Shown piece by piece: positions 25,572-35,100 of a stretch of 64,000 nucleotides of DNA. A program made the position numbers and the translations under genes. This stretch comes from Paenibacillus crassostreae. GTDB lineage: Bacteria; Bacillota; Bacilli; Paenibacillales; Paenibacillaceae. How positions within the stretch are numbered: position 1 is the first letter of the stretch; the number at the start of each line of letters is the position of its first letter. The notes beneath the pieces are model-generated. The model did no database searches. It was not told the DNA's origin and saw only the letters and a list, made by a program, of their open reading frames with translations. The DNA is taken from NCBI RefSeq assembly GCF_001857945.1, contig NZ_CP017770.1, positions 496,001 to 560,000 of the forward strand. The letters are read 5' to 3'.

Positions 25572-27523
25572 TTCCCATGCATCATCCCTTCCGCCTCTTC
25601 CCAGCTTACCGTATATCCTTGACCCTTAGAACAAAAGATAGACGATGAAATATATTCAGCATCTGCACCCTTATTGTATCCGATCCGATTGATAACCTCT
25701 TGTTCGTTATGACAGACATCATATCCGGCAAAAGTTAAGCTCAAAGAGCCTTTTCCTTGAGTAAATGAGGACAACTTACTATTGTAATCCATAAATGTAG
25801 CCACAGGTACCGTTCCAGTAAGTATAGTTTTATTACCATCCGTTTGTGGAGGATCGAAACTTCCATGAGCCTGCTGAATATCTGATAGGACACGACCCAT
25901 TTGGTCCAATTCAACTTTAATTTTAAAATAATAATAAGGCTCCAGAAGACGATTGTCTGCTTGTTCCAAACCCTGTCTCAAGGCTCTATATGTTGCTTCC
26001 CTGAAATCCCCACCCGATGTGTGCTTATTATGAGCCCTTCCCGTCAACAGAGTCACAATAACGTCAGTTAGCGGTGAGCCTGTTAGTAAACCATGATGTT
26101 CCCGTTCAAAAAGATGATGACGAATCAAATTCTGGTTACCGACAGACAAATCATCAGCATGGCAAGCATTTTTAAACCGAATTCCACTGTTTCTCTCACC
26201 CGGTCGTAATTGGATATGCACCTCAGCATAATGCCCTAAGGGTTCAAAATGACCGTAACCGACCACCTCTGTACCAATCGTTTCTTTATATAGAATTTCC
26301 GGTTGCTCAAATTTAACATTTAAGCTAAACCGTTCCTTGACGATTTGCTCCAAAACTTCAAGTTGAATTTTTCCCATCACATGAAGTTGAATTTCCTGCA
26401 AACTTTCTTCCCAGATCACATTGAGAGAAGGATCTTCAGCATTCAACATTTTAAAATATGTTAAAGCTTCTTTTACATGGACAGTAGGTTCAAAAATGAT
26501 CTTAGATTTTAAAGTCGGTACCATTTCGTAGACCATTCTTTCTTTCAAAATTCCTACATCATCACCGACAGTGGTCATTGATAAGCCAATAACTGCAAAT
26601 AGCTCTCCTGCTTCAACCTGATTCACCGCCTTATACTCACGTCCATTATAAACACGGATTTGTGTGATTTTCTCGGTCACTACATTCTCTTCATCACCGT
26701 AATTTATCGAATCTCTTACTTTTAGCGTTCCACTTAATGCTTTGATATAAGTAATTCTTGCTCCATGATCATCATGACGAATACGATAGACACGACCAGC
26801 AAATGCCCCCTCACTTGAATAATCGGTTACCGTGAGTAGATCCAGCTTCTGCAGAAATTCATCTACACCTATTCCTTGAAGAGCAGAACCACATGCATAA
26901 GGGAATATGATTTGTTCTTGAATCAAGCGCTTCATCGTATTTAACCATAGATCCTTACTGTAACCATTCTCCATATAATGTTCCAGTAGAACTTCATCGC
27001 GTTCTGCGATAAAATCAACTAGCTCCTCGCTCATCCCGCCATCTTCAAATAGTGAATCAGTCATATTACATACATCTTTTGTGAAATTCGTCTGAATATC
27101 TTGCAAGACTTGATGAACATCAGCACCTACCCGATCTGTTTTATTAATGAAAAAGAAGCAAGGGACCTGATATTTACGCAGAAGCTCCCACACGATCTCG
27201 GTCTGGCCTTCGATTCCTTCCACCGCACTAATAATAATGATCGCAACATCCATCGCCTGAATTGCCCGCTCCATCTCAGGTGAGAAATCAATATGTCCTG
27301 GTGTATCGATCAGATAATAATTAGAAGCACCGTAGGTGAACATTCCCTGATCCGAGAACACCGTAATCCCCCGTTGCTGTTCGATTTGATGGCTATCCAA
27401 AAATGAACTCTTATGATCTACTCGGCCACGCTGTTTAATACTCTTTGTATTATATAATAGTTGTTCCGAGAAGGTTGTCTTCCCGGCATCAACATGCGCT
27501 AGTATTCCAATGGTTTTGTTCAT
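25568..27523 (-). CDS. Tet(M)/EF-G-like ribosomal protection-type GTPase
   Basis: A 651-residue translational GTPase with Tet(M)-like size (Tet(M) has 639). GTP motifs: AHVDAGKTT at 9-17, RGIT in QQRGITVF, DTPGH, NKTD, SALQG. Domains III-V follow (EPTVHVKEALTYFKML; LLEPYYYFKI). The region equivalent to the Tet(M) domain IV loop (SPVST) reads NKHTSGGDF, so tetracycline resistance is not assured. It may act on another ribosome-targeting drug. It is translationally coupled to the MalT-like regulator and precedes an efflux pump, suggesting an antibiotic-response operon. Confidence 0.87.
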   Translation of the reverse strand: MNKTIGILAHVDAGKTTFSEQLLYNTKSIKQRGRVDHKSSFLDSHQIEQQRGITVFSDQGMFTYGASNYYLIDTPGHIDFSPEMERAIQAMDVAIIIISAVEGIEGQTEIVWELLRKYQVPCFFFINKTDRVGADVHQVLQDIQTNFTKDVCNMTDSLFEDGGMSEELVDFIAERDEVLLEHYMENGYSKDLWLNTMKRLIQEQIIFPYACGSALQGIGVDEFLQKLDLLTVTDYSSEGAFAGRVYRIRHDDHGARITYIKALSGTLKVRDSINYGDEENVVTEKITQIRVYNGREYKAVNQVEAGELFAVIGLSMTTVGDDVGILKERMVYEMVPTLKSKIIFEPTVHVKEALTYFKMLNAEDPSLNVIWEESLQEIQLHVMGKIQLEVLEQIVKERFSLNVKFEQPEILYKETIGTEVVGYGHFEPLGHYAEVHIQLRPGERNSGIRFKNACHADDLSVGNQNLIRHHLFEREHHGLLTGSPLTDVIVTLLTGRAHNKHTSGGDFREATYRALRQGLEQADNRLLEPYYYFKIKVELDQMGRVLSDIQQAHGSFDPPQTDGNKTILTGTVPVATFMDYNSKLSSFTQGKGSLSLTFAGYDVCHNEQEVINRIGYNKGADAEYISSSIFCSKGQGYTVSWEEAEGMMHGK

Positions 27524-27574
27524 CGTTTACCCTCTCATCTATCATATTTATATAGATTATAGAGTTTAGAAGTA

Positions 27575-28873
27575 TTAATCAACCGGTATCTCAATTATCT
27601 GATTATATGTTTTCATGTAATGCATACCTTCAACTAGCAGATATTCAGGTTCGATCATGGTATCAAATAACAAGGTACGTTCCTTCAATTGACGTCCATC
27701 TTCTTGCTTTGTATAGATTTGATTTCTTGTCGTATTTAAAACCGTGTTCTTGTTTTCCGTTTGTATTGATACACCATCAAGCATCACATCTTCATCTGTA
27801 ACGATGGTTATCTCAACCCCTTGCGATGTCGTGTACACATCTTTCACCCATAATTTTCGAGTATCATCAATAGAAAACGGCTTATCGCCTACAGAAGCAA
27901 GGCTAAGCTTTTCTTCTAGTTTTTTATATCCAACAAACTCCTTCATGACTAGTTCTAGCGTATCCAGTTGTTCTGGTAATGTATCGTAACGAATATCAAA
28001 CTTTTTACCACTAAGTGAAGAGCTAGCACTACTCCCTAAGATTTCTATAGGTGTTCCATTCGCAATTAATTCTATTCCGTATAACTCGCCGCCATTCACT
28101 CTATCAAAATTCTCGACATTCAATGATCCCTTGACTACTGTCATAGTAGGAGTTGCTGTTATCGAATGGAATCTAATACTACCTCTGTCAACTTTAAAAG
28201 TATCCTTTATTGTCTTTTTAATCCCAGTTTGCATGGCTTCGTCTGGATGATAATCAAAAGTAATAACATCTTCTTTCATCTGGTTGTTCTCTATTTCTTG
28301 CCAAAAGTGTAATGTTAAATTTTTGGCAAAGGGACTCACAGGTTCAAAGAACATCGTTCCCTTGATCTCAGTATGATCCTCATTCACAATTGACGTACCG
28401 GATTCCATAAATGAATTCGTTAAAAACCCGGATATGTTTGACGGTCTAAAATGCTCTATATCACTGTCCTCCTCTACCCCATCAGGATTGGATAATGTGT
28501 AATACATAATCAATTGATTGACATCCGACATAAGCCCATTAATCGTTAGCATAGTGCCATTCGCTAGTGTTGTTGTCTCGTCCACAATTTGCCCCATACC
28601 TGCTTCATTCAGTTCTTTGAGCGTTCCATTAATAATTTCATCAAAGCCTAATAACTTCTTGCCATAATAAGCAAAAGCATTATAATTATTTCCTACGATA
28701 ACCATGAAAATGATGGCGATCGCTACGACCTTCCACATTGGAGTGATTCGTTTCGTTCTTTTTGGAGTAGCTGTATTCAATGCATTTCTTAATCTCATTT
28801 CTAATTCTTCAGGTGCTTTTAAGGAGTCCATGCGCTGCTTCTCATCCACTAATTGTTGCTCAATGCTATTCAT
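27575..28873 (-). CDS. DUF4179 anti-sigma-type membrane protein
   Basis: A 432-residue protein. The first 45 residues are cytoplasmic (PEELEMRLRNAL), one membrane span follows (about 46-62), and the extracytoplasmic part starts with the DUF4179 pattern NAFAYYGKKLLGFDEII. A C-terminal DUF5643-like domain is likely. Such proteins sit downstream of ECF sigma genes and act as their anti-sigma factors. ATG 28873 is chosen because GGGGTG lies 8 bases upstream; it overlaps the sigma gene stop. Since the sigma gene carries an internal TGA, the pair may be inactive. Confidence 0.85.
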   Translation of the reverse strand: MNSIEQQLVDEKQRMDSLKAPEELEMRLRNALNTATPKRTKRITPMWKVVAIAIIFMVIVGNNYNAFAYYGKKLLGFDEIINGTLKELNEAGMGQIVDETTTLANGTMLTINGLMSDVNQLIMYYTLSNPDGVEEDSDIEHFRPSNISGFLTNSFMESGTSIVNEDHTEIKGTMFFEPVSPFAKNLTLHFWQEIENNQMKEDVITFDYHPDEAMQTGIKKTIKDTFKVDRGSIRFHSITATPTMTVVKGSLNVENFDRVNGGELYGIELIANGTPIEILGSSASSSLSGKKFDIRYDTLPEQLDTLELVMKEFVGYKKLEEKLSLASVGDKPFSIDDTRKLWVKDVYTTSQGVEITIVTDEDVMLDGVSIQTENKNTVLNTTRNQIYTKQEDGRQLKERTLLFDTMIEPEYLLVEGMHYMKTYNQIIEIPVD

Positions 28874-29411
28874 CAACATCACCCCTCTCAAGATCTCTTA
28901 GCTTCTTCAATCCTTGAAATATTCTTGATTTAACAGTCCCAATCGAAACATCGGTCGTGTCAGCTATGGTCTGATTATCGAGATCATGTAAGTACTTTAA
29001 TTGGATCGCTTCTCTTTGATCTTGATTGATGTTCAATAACAATGTCTGAATATCCATTTGTTGATCACGACTACGATAAGGATCACTGGACTCAGATTGG
29101 CTTATTCCGTTCTCACCAGCCACATTTCAATTCTCTATCAACACCAACTTTTTTTGCTTACGAAGTAAGCTTTTACAACAATTCACTAGAATAGTTTTAC
29201 TCCAGCTGTAGAAAGATTCTTCTTTCTTAAGTTGCTCGATCTTGTCATATAGTCTAACGATCATATCTTCCATTGCATCCATAGCATCATGCTCATTCCC
29301 CATATAGGTGAAAGCAAGTTTATAATAAGCTTCTTTCTCAGCCATTATTAATTGAAGTAAGGCTTCTTTATCTCCCTTTTTCGCCCTTTTCACCGATCGA
29401 ACGACATTCAT
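28866..29411 (-). pseudogene. ECF sigma factor split by an in-frame TGA
   Basis: Codon 95 of 181 is TGA (29127-29129). Both halves are in the same frame. The first (94 codons from ATG 29411) holds sigma region 2 (LAFTYMGNEHDAMDAMEDMI, then YSWSKTILVNCCKSLLRK). The second (from a GTG at 29123) carries region 4 (QREAIQLKYLHDLDNQTIAD then VSIGTVKSRIFQGLKKLRD). The TGA falls in the region 2-4 linker, where a point change of CGA or a similar codon would create it. A split two-peptide sigma factor is possible but less likely than a nonsense pseudogene. Confidence 0.8.
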
Positions 29412-29491
29412 TCCTTCACCTCTCTCCACTATAAGAGTCATGAGCATAGTAAAAAGTTCATTTTCCTAAGCATTATTATATTTTAAAATAG

Positions 29492-29521
29492 AAAAAAGGC
29501 GTAATTCTAATGAATTACACC
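29492..29521 (-). terminator. Terminator after SDR gene
   Basis: GGCGTAATTC (29498-29507) pairs with GAATTACACC (29512-29521) with one mismatch and a TAAT loop; six T follow on the minus strand. Confidence 0.75.
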
Positions 29522-29564
29522 CATCAACCCGATCCGTCCATGAACCGCTTAGAAAAATAAGTTC

Positions 29565-30404
29565 CTACATAAAATCTGTTGATGTACCAAGAACTTCCCA
29601 TTCAGTCAAAGATTTTTGGAGACTCGTGATTTTATTGTTAGCTACATCATAGGCATCCTGTCCAAGGAAAAGATGTACGGGTGGGTTCTCTGACTCTGTT
29701 ACTTTGATTAATATATCCATCGCTTTTTCTGGATCACCTGGTTGATTCTTATCAAAATCTCTTAGAAAGGCTTCCTGCTCATCCCGCATGGCTTTATAAT
29801 CATCAATTAGGTTTGTAGTAGTTCCACTAATAGAGCCCTCGGATAAGAAATTCGTACGAAAGTACCCTGGCTTAATGGCAGTTACATGAATTCCGAATGG
29901 CTGAACCTCTTGAGACAGAGCTTCACTCATTCCATCTACAGCAAATTTAGTTGCTCCATAAATACCGCCTCCTGCAAAACCATAAAAACCACCTACGGAA
30001 GAGAAGTTAATAATGTGCCCAGATCTTTGCTTTCGCAATTGAGGGAGTGCTTGCCTCACAACGTTAAGTGTACCAAATACATTAGTCTCAAAGTTTTTAC
30101 GGACTAATTCATCCGACACTTCCTCAATAAACCCTATTTGACCATAACCGGCGTTATTGACGACGACATCAAGTCCGCCAAAATATTCAATTGTTGCAGA
30201 AATGGCTTGTTGGACATCTTTCTCATCTGTTAAGTCCAGGTTTATAGCAAGAAAGCGATCATGGCTTCCGACTGCTTTTACCAAGTCGGCTTTGGATCTT
30301 GAGGTTGCAGCTACTTTATATCCTTGCTCTAATAGTTTTCTGACCAGTATCAATCCCATTCCCTTGGAAGCACCGGTTACAAACCAAATTTTATGACTGC
30401 TCAT
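29565..30404 (-). CDS. SDR-family oxidoreductase
   Basis: A 279-residue classical short-chain dehydrogenase. Cofactor motif TGASKGMG near residues 9-16, NNAG in VVNNAGYGQIGFI, catalytic Ser in INFSSVGGFYG and YGATK as YxxxK. The C-terminal 35 residues (KITSLQKSLTEWEVLGTSTD) fit SDRs of the type often paired with MerR or TetR regulators. It is divergent from a MerR-family gene, and its promoter has the 19-bp spacer typical of MerR activation. Substrate unknown. Confidence 0.88.
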   Translation of the reverse strand: MSSHKIWFVTGASKGMGLILVRKLLEQGYKVAATSRSKADLVKAVGSHDRFLAINLDLTDEKDVQQAISATIEYFGGLDVVVNNAGYGQIGFIEEVSDELVRKNFETNVFGTLNVVRQALPQLRKQRSGHIINFSSVGGFYGFAGGGIYGATKFAVDGMSEALSQEVQPFGIHVTAIKPGYFRTNFLSEGSISGTTTNLIDDYKAMRDEQEAFLRDFDKNQPGDPEKAMDILIKVTESENPPVHLFLGQDAYDVANNKITSLQKSLTEWEVLGTSTDFM

Positions 30405-30449
30405 TGTTCTTCACATTCCTTTCCTGATCCTTGTATTGGATTCTTAAGT

Positions 30450-30480
30450 ATCATACTCGTTAAAGTATTGTCTAAGTCAA
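30450..30480 (-). promoter_or_regulatory. SDR promoter with 19-bp spacer
   Basis: On the minus strand TTGACT (30480-30475) and TATGAT (30455-30450) are separated by 19 bp. Over-long spacers of 19-20 bp are the hallmark of MerR-activated promoters, and the gene for a MerR protein diverges from here. Confidence 0.6.
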
Positions 30481-30522
30481 ATAGGTCGACACCATTGAGT
30501 AAACAGTTAAAAAGATGTACTT

Positions 30523-30540
30523 TATACTAGAGTAACTCTA
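30523..30540 (+). promoter_or_regulatory. MerR-gene -10 and overlapping dyad
   Basis: TATACT (30523-30528) overlaps the start of the perfect dyad TAGAGTAACTCTA (30528-30540). The dyad is 24 bp upstream of the ATG and suits autorepression by the MerR protein. Confidence 0.5.
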
Positions 30541-30564
30541 ACTATTATGGAGGGGGATAAATAA

Positions 30565-30951
30565 ATGTCCTATACGGTTAAGGATATTTCAACAAAAACA
30601 GGGGTAACAGCTCATACACTTCGCTTCTATGAAAAACAGGGAGTCCTGCCTTATGCAGAACGAACTAAAAATGGAATCCGAATGTATGACGAATCGAGTA
30701 TTGAGTGGATAGAAACCATATTAGCACTGCGTTCGACTGGAATACCTTTAGCTGATTTAAAACACTATGTAGATTTGTATAAAGAAGGGGACAGTACTCT
30801 ACAACAGCGAAAAGAGATAATGAACAACCACAAAGTAAAAGTCGAGGAACAAATACTTCAGTTAATTAAAACCTTAGGAAGAATCAATTACAAAATGGCA
30901 TTGTATGACGTACAATTAGAAGAATTGGAAAGGTCGAATTGCACTTTGTGA
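30565..30951 (+). CDS. MerR-family regulator
   Basis: A 128-residue regulator. Helix-turn-helix: YTVKDISTKTGVTAHTLRFY; wing: MYDESSIEWIETILALRSTG; then a coiled dimer helix (DSTLQQRKEIMNNHKVKVEEQ). No cysteine pattern of metal sensors is present (a single Cys near the C-terminus), so it fits the AdhR-like group that responds to aldehydes or redox signals. GGAGGGGG lies before the ATG. It is divergent from the SDR, its likely target. Confidence 0.9.
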   Translation: MSYTVKDISTKTGVTAHTLRFYEKQGVLPYAERTKNGIRMYDESSIEWIETILALRSTGIPLADLKHYVDLYKEGDSTLQQRKEIMNNHKVKVEEQILQLIKTLGRINYKMALYDVQLEELERSNCTL

Positions 30952-31008
30952 TGTTATTCCAAAAATAGCATCTATGTAGCGATTATTATTGAGTCATCTT
31001 CCAACAAA

Positions 31009-31051
31009 AAAGCGAATTCTTAAAGGTTAAGAACCATTAAGAATTCGCTTT
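31009..31051 (+). terminator. Terminator after MerR gene
   Basis: AAAGCGAATTCTTAA (31009-31023) pairs perfectly with TTAAGAATTCGCTTT (31037-31051). A weak T-rich tail follows. Confidence 0.75.
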
Positions 31052-31255
31052 GCCAGCTTTATTTTTCAGGCAGTGGTAACTTAATCAAACTCAAAATAGT
31101 GTTGAATGAGAAATACCTTCACCCGATAAGGAGGTAAAATTCAAATTGATAAACAGCACTGTAAATACCAGGTGAACCTGAATTGAGTGTAGGTAATAAT
31201 CTACCAATCAAGAATCTTCTCATAGCCTGGAAGCTGACTATGAGAAGTTAATTAA

Positions 31256-32131
31256 TCAGAGTGCCGCAACCCGCTGCTGGATGCGCGGAAACAGACCAAA
31301 GGCATTCTCGTAAAACACCTTCTCGTGATGTTGCTCAGGTACGAGTCGGCGGACGAATTCTGCATACAGGTCAATTGGTGCGAGTGGCCAATCGGTTCCG
31401 AACAACATTTTCTCGTAATGATCGGAGTACACCAGCGCCCGGCGAAAATGGTCCATGTACAAGGGCTCATCCATGAACCGTTCGAAATGGGGCCGATCGC
31501 CTACGACGAGCCCGGACAAATCGGCATAGACGTTAGGATTCTTAGCCACCACTTCGGCAGCGTCCATCACCCAGGGATCGCCCAAATGACAGATCATAAA
31601 GTTCACACCGCGCTGCTGGTATGCTAATTCATCCACTGTAAGAGGATGCGAATACTTGAGCAATCCATTCATCGAGTACGTATCACCGGTATGAATGACC
31701 ACCGGCATGCCATATTTGGCCGCCAGTTCATAAATTGGTGTATAGATTTTGTCATAGACGTAATGATGATAGTACCCAGCATATAGCTTAATTCCCGCTA
31801 CCTCAGGAGCTTGCAGCCGCGTTTCGATTCGGTCTAGTTCCTCTTGGGTGTGTTTCCCTGTGAGCATGTTCGGATTAATGCCCACGCATTCCATTAAGAA
31901 CGGTGGAACACTGTCTTCTAAATCAAGGTGCATTGGATTAGGTGAAGTGGAGTCTGGAAAGGCTCCCTTACTCTGCTCCGTGACCCCCATTCCAATACCG
32001 AGAACAACGTCGTTCTTGTCAAACTCCGCCTTGAGGCCCGCGGCAGTGTAATCAACTTTGGAGAGATCCCTCGCTGTTTGATGAAAGCTGTCGATGTCCG
32101 ACAGATGAATGTGAATATCAATAATCGGCAT
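31256..32131 (-). CDS. Amidohydrolase-2 family metal-dependent hydrolase
   Basis: A 291-residue TIM-barrel hydrolase (PF04909 type). Metal ligands are the DIHIH motif (His7, His9), a mid-protein histidine in MPVVIHTGDTYS, another in FMICHLGDPWVMD, and the late aspartate in FGTDWPLAPIDLY. Members act on aromatic acids (decarboxylation), lactones or other cyclic amides; the substrate is open. It is translated after the GNAT fusion gene, overlapping it by 14 bp, so the two gene products probably work on one pathway. Confidence 0.87.
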   Translation of the reverse strand: MPIIDIHIHLSDIDSFHQTARDLSKVDYTAAGLKAEFDKNDVVLGIGMGVTEQSKGAFPDSTSPNPMHLDLEDSVPPFLMECVGINPNMLTGKHTQEELDRIETRLQAPEVAGIKLYAGYYHHYVYDKIYTPIYELAAKYGMPVVIHTGDTYSMNGLLKYSHPLTVDELAYQQRGVNFMICHLGDPWVMDAAEVVAKNPNVYADLSGLVVGDRPHFERFMDEPLYMDHFRRALVYSDHYEKMLFGTDWPLAPIDLYAEFVRRLVPEQHHEKVFYENAFGLFPRIQQRVAAL

Positions 32132-35100
32132 TTATGTTCCCCTTTTCGTCAGTAGGAATGGCAAAGGTCAGCTTCAGAAGGCCACGAACTTCCTCTGGAT
32201 TCAGATCCATCTCACCCAGGATTAGGAAGGTCGGCTGGGTCCAAGACGTTTCTCCATTCAGAAGTGGAAGTTGTTGATTCACACCGAAAGTGAATACTTT
32301 ATTGTTCACATACGCCGAAGCCCTCTGATTGGGATAACTATTCACAATATGCAACATATCCTTCCGTGAGGTCGCACCGATTCGCATGATCCCCTTAGAC
32401 TCAAGACCAGCTTCCACCTTCCCAAGAAGAAACTTTCTTTCCCCGGGGAGTTCCATCCACCCTTCAGAAAAGATTGGCGAAGGCTTGAAGTAACTATCCT
32501 GAGATAGCGAATAATGTGGCAGAGCCAATCCACTTTCGTTGCTCACCGAATGCAGCACACAAAGTACAGGAACTCCGGGCAGCATAAGATAATGCTGGTT
32601 GATGGTAATCCCGCGGTTTGCTTCCTGTTTTTCTATGGAGGTAGTTATTCGAAGCCCTTGCCAAACGTTGCCATGAGCATCAATCCGCTCCACCCAACCC
32701 GCAGTTCTCGGTTCCTGCTGTCTACTGAATCCATTGATGCCGGGAATTCCCACGTCGAGTCCACCGTACCAGGGATTCCACCAGGAACGCGGGGCCGCTT
32801 CCGGATAAGAACTGTCCAGCCATTCTTCCCCATGATACTTCAGGGAATGCACGCAGCTGCTGAACTCAGGAGTAGCCGCAATTGAGAGAACTCCGTTGCT
32901 CACTGTATAAATAGGACCAGCCGTGCCTTCTTCTACTCTGCAAACAACAGATGTTTCCGTTTGAGGCAACCAGAGACTCGATCGTTCCTGAACGCGATCT
33001 TCTCCACGATAGACAGTCCGGACCTTCCAACTGGAATCTCCGTGTCCTGACATTTCCGTTTTTTCAGGAGAGAACTCAAAGCCCGCGGAGTGTAAATCCT
33101 GCTCTCTTAGCAGCTCAATGTCAGCTGCCTTCCGTTCCTTTCCACCATCGTTTTGCACATACAATTCGAGGCTTCCTGCGAGTGGAGTCATCTTACGTTC
33201 GATTAGTTCTGCATTAAGCACACCTCCCGCAAACGGATTTCCGCCACAGAGTGTCAATTCAAGATGATCATCCAGCACAGGGACAACCATATTCCGCTGC
33301 TTCTGAGCGAAGGAACGGAAATCCGACCATTTGGCGAAAGTGTTCAGAGCAAACACAGTCACCTTTGTTCGCACGACATCCCCAGCGGAAATTTGACCAA
33401 GATTATGCTCAAGCCCTAGCGTATATTCGGGGCGAAGCAGCTTCAGTGAAGGGTCCCAGCAGATCCCGCATGTGACGTTCTCTTCCTTGCAGAACAGCCA
33501 GTTCTCCGTAATTTGTGCGCTATCCCAATGACTCGGGTCACCGGAGTAAGAGTCGCCCATGTCCACATAATAGCCCTGGTATGGCAAGATGAGCCGCTTT
33601 CCGAAGAACCCAAAATTCGTCAGCATATACATGTTCTCTGTAAGCGTTGTGCTGTTGGTATTACAGATCTCGTTATGAAACTCAGCGATTCCATTTGCCA
33701 ACAGCTTGACCACTACTTTTATCTCCAAACCCGGAAAGTCCTCCGACTCGTAGAGAGCTTCGAGAACTTGGCGCTCCCCTTCCGAATAAATCTTTACTTC
33801 TGTGGCCCGCTTCTTAGAGAATTCTTCTGCGAAGGGCTTGCCTAGCTTCGGAAAGGTCCACCAGAAGTTGTGGCTTGAGCCGGGATATTCGATCCATATT
33901 CCATTATCGATCTTGTTCAAATGGAGGGAAAATGCGCCGTTTACGGCGACCCACTGATCCCCGTCTTCCCCACCAAAACGACCATCCTTTCCCTTCATTA
34001 GGACAGAGAGTTTACTTGTGAAGTTAACCGCATTCTCCCCCGTTGGAATAGCCGTCACCTCTATATCTTGTGAGTAAAGTCCATAAGATCGTAGTGTGAA
34101 GGGTACAGGGATAGAGGTTTTGCTCTTAGCTGGAACAGTAAAGCGTACCGCACGATCAGCCCATTCCAAGAATTCATCCTCCGGCAAATCGAAGACGAAC
34201 TCCGCCTCCGAGGTGAAATTATTCTCCACATTCAGATACAGTTCAGTCGGAACGCCCGGATACAGTTCACGGGTTGGGAGTACCATTTTCATCTTGAGAG
34301 GAAATTTGGGAGCGACGCCTATACGGAATTCAGCCCGCTTACCACCAATGATCCATGTGCTCATAACAACGGGATGGGTCTTCTTATCGTTCTGTTCCTC
34401 CCGTACAGGATCAAGCTCAAACTCACCTTCCACGATGATCGATTCTCCCGGAGCGAGCGTTGGTGCAGCGGTCAGTGCAAAACGGATATTCTTGTCGTTC
34501 TGACCTTTGATCTCAATCGCCAGCTCAGACGCAGAGCGATTCTTGATATGGTAGCGAATCTTGTAGACCGAGCCGAACACAAGATCATGGTCGTCGATCT
34601 CAGTGAAGATTTTATAGTCGGGTGTTTCAAGTGCGGTCAACCCGCGACCAGTCTTCTCGAATTCTGCCCGCAAGAAGAGCTCCCCCTTTTGCCAAGTATA
34701 ATCAAAGAAATCAAAGCCACGCTCCCGACGGCCATCCGGTTGGATGACGAGTTCGCGTGTGCTGTCTGCATACCAGTCCAGCTCCTCGAAATATGGAGCA
34801 AGCGCTTCCGTTTGCACAACGGTTGGAATAAAGTTCATCAGATGAACGTAATCTTCATTTTTTTCCCAGAAGAACCCGCATTTCTTATACATCGGTACAG
34901 CCTTGGTGTTGCCTGCCCAGGTAAACAGATCAAGACGCGGCCAGCCTGCTTCGACTGTTGTGCGGACGGCGTTCAGAATCAAATTACGACCGACCTTGTA
35001 ACCGTGATAATCCGGGCGCACATTCAATAAAGGTACATACAACGCTCCTTCGTCTTGACGGTAGTGGGAGAAACTGCAGAACCCGACTACCTCTTTGCCA

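Noticed and set aside
22902-27523. Assigning the GTPase a firm tet gene symbol
   Set aside because: The domain IV loop differs from Tet(M)-type sequences, so the drug cannot be named from sequence alone.
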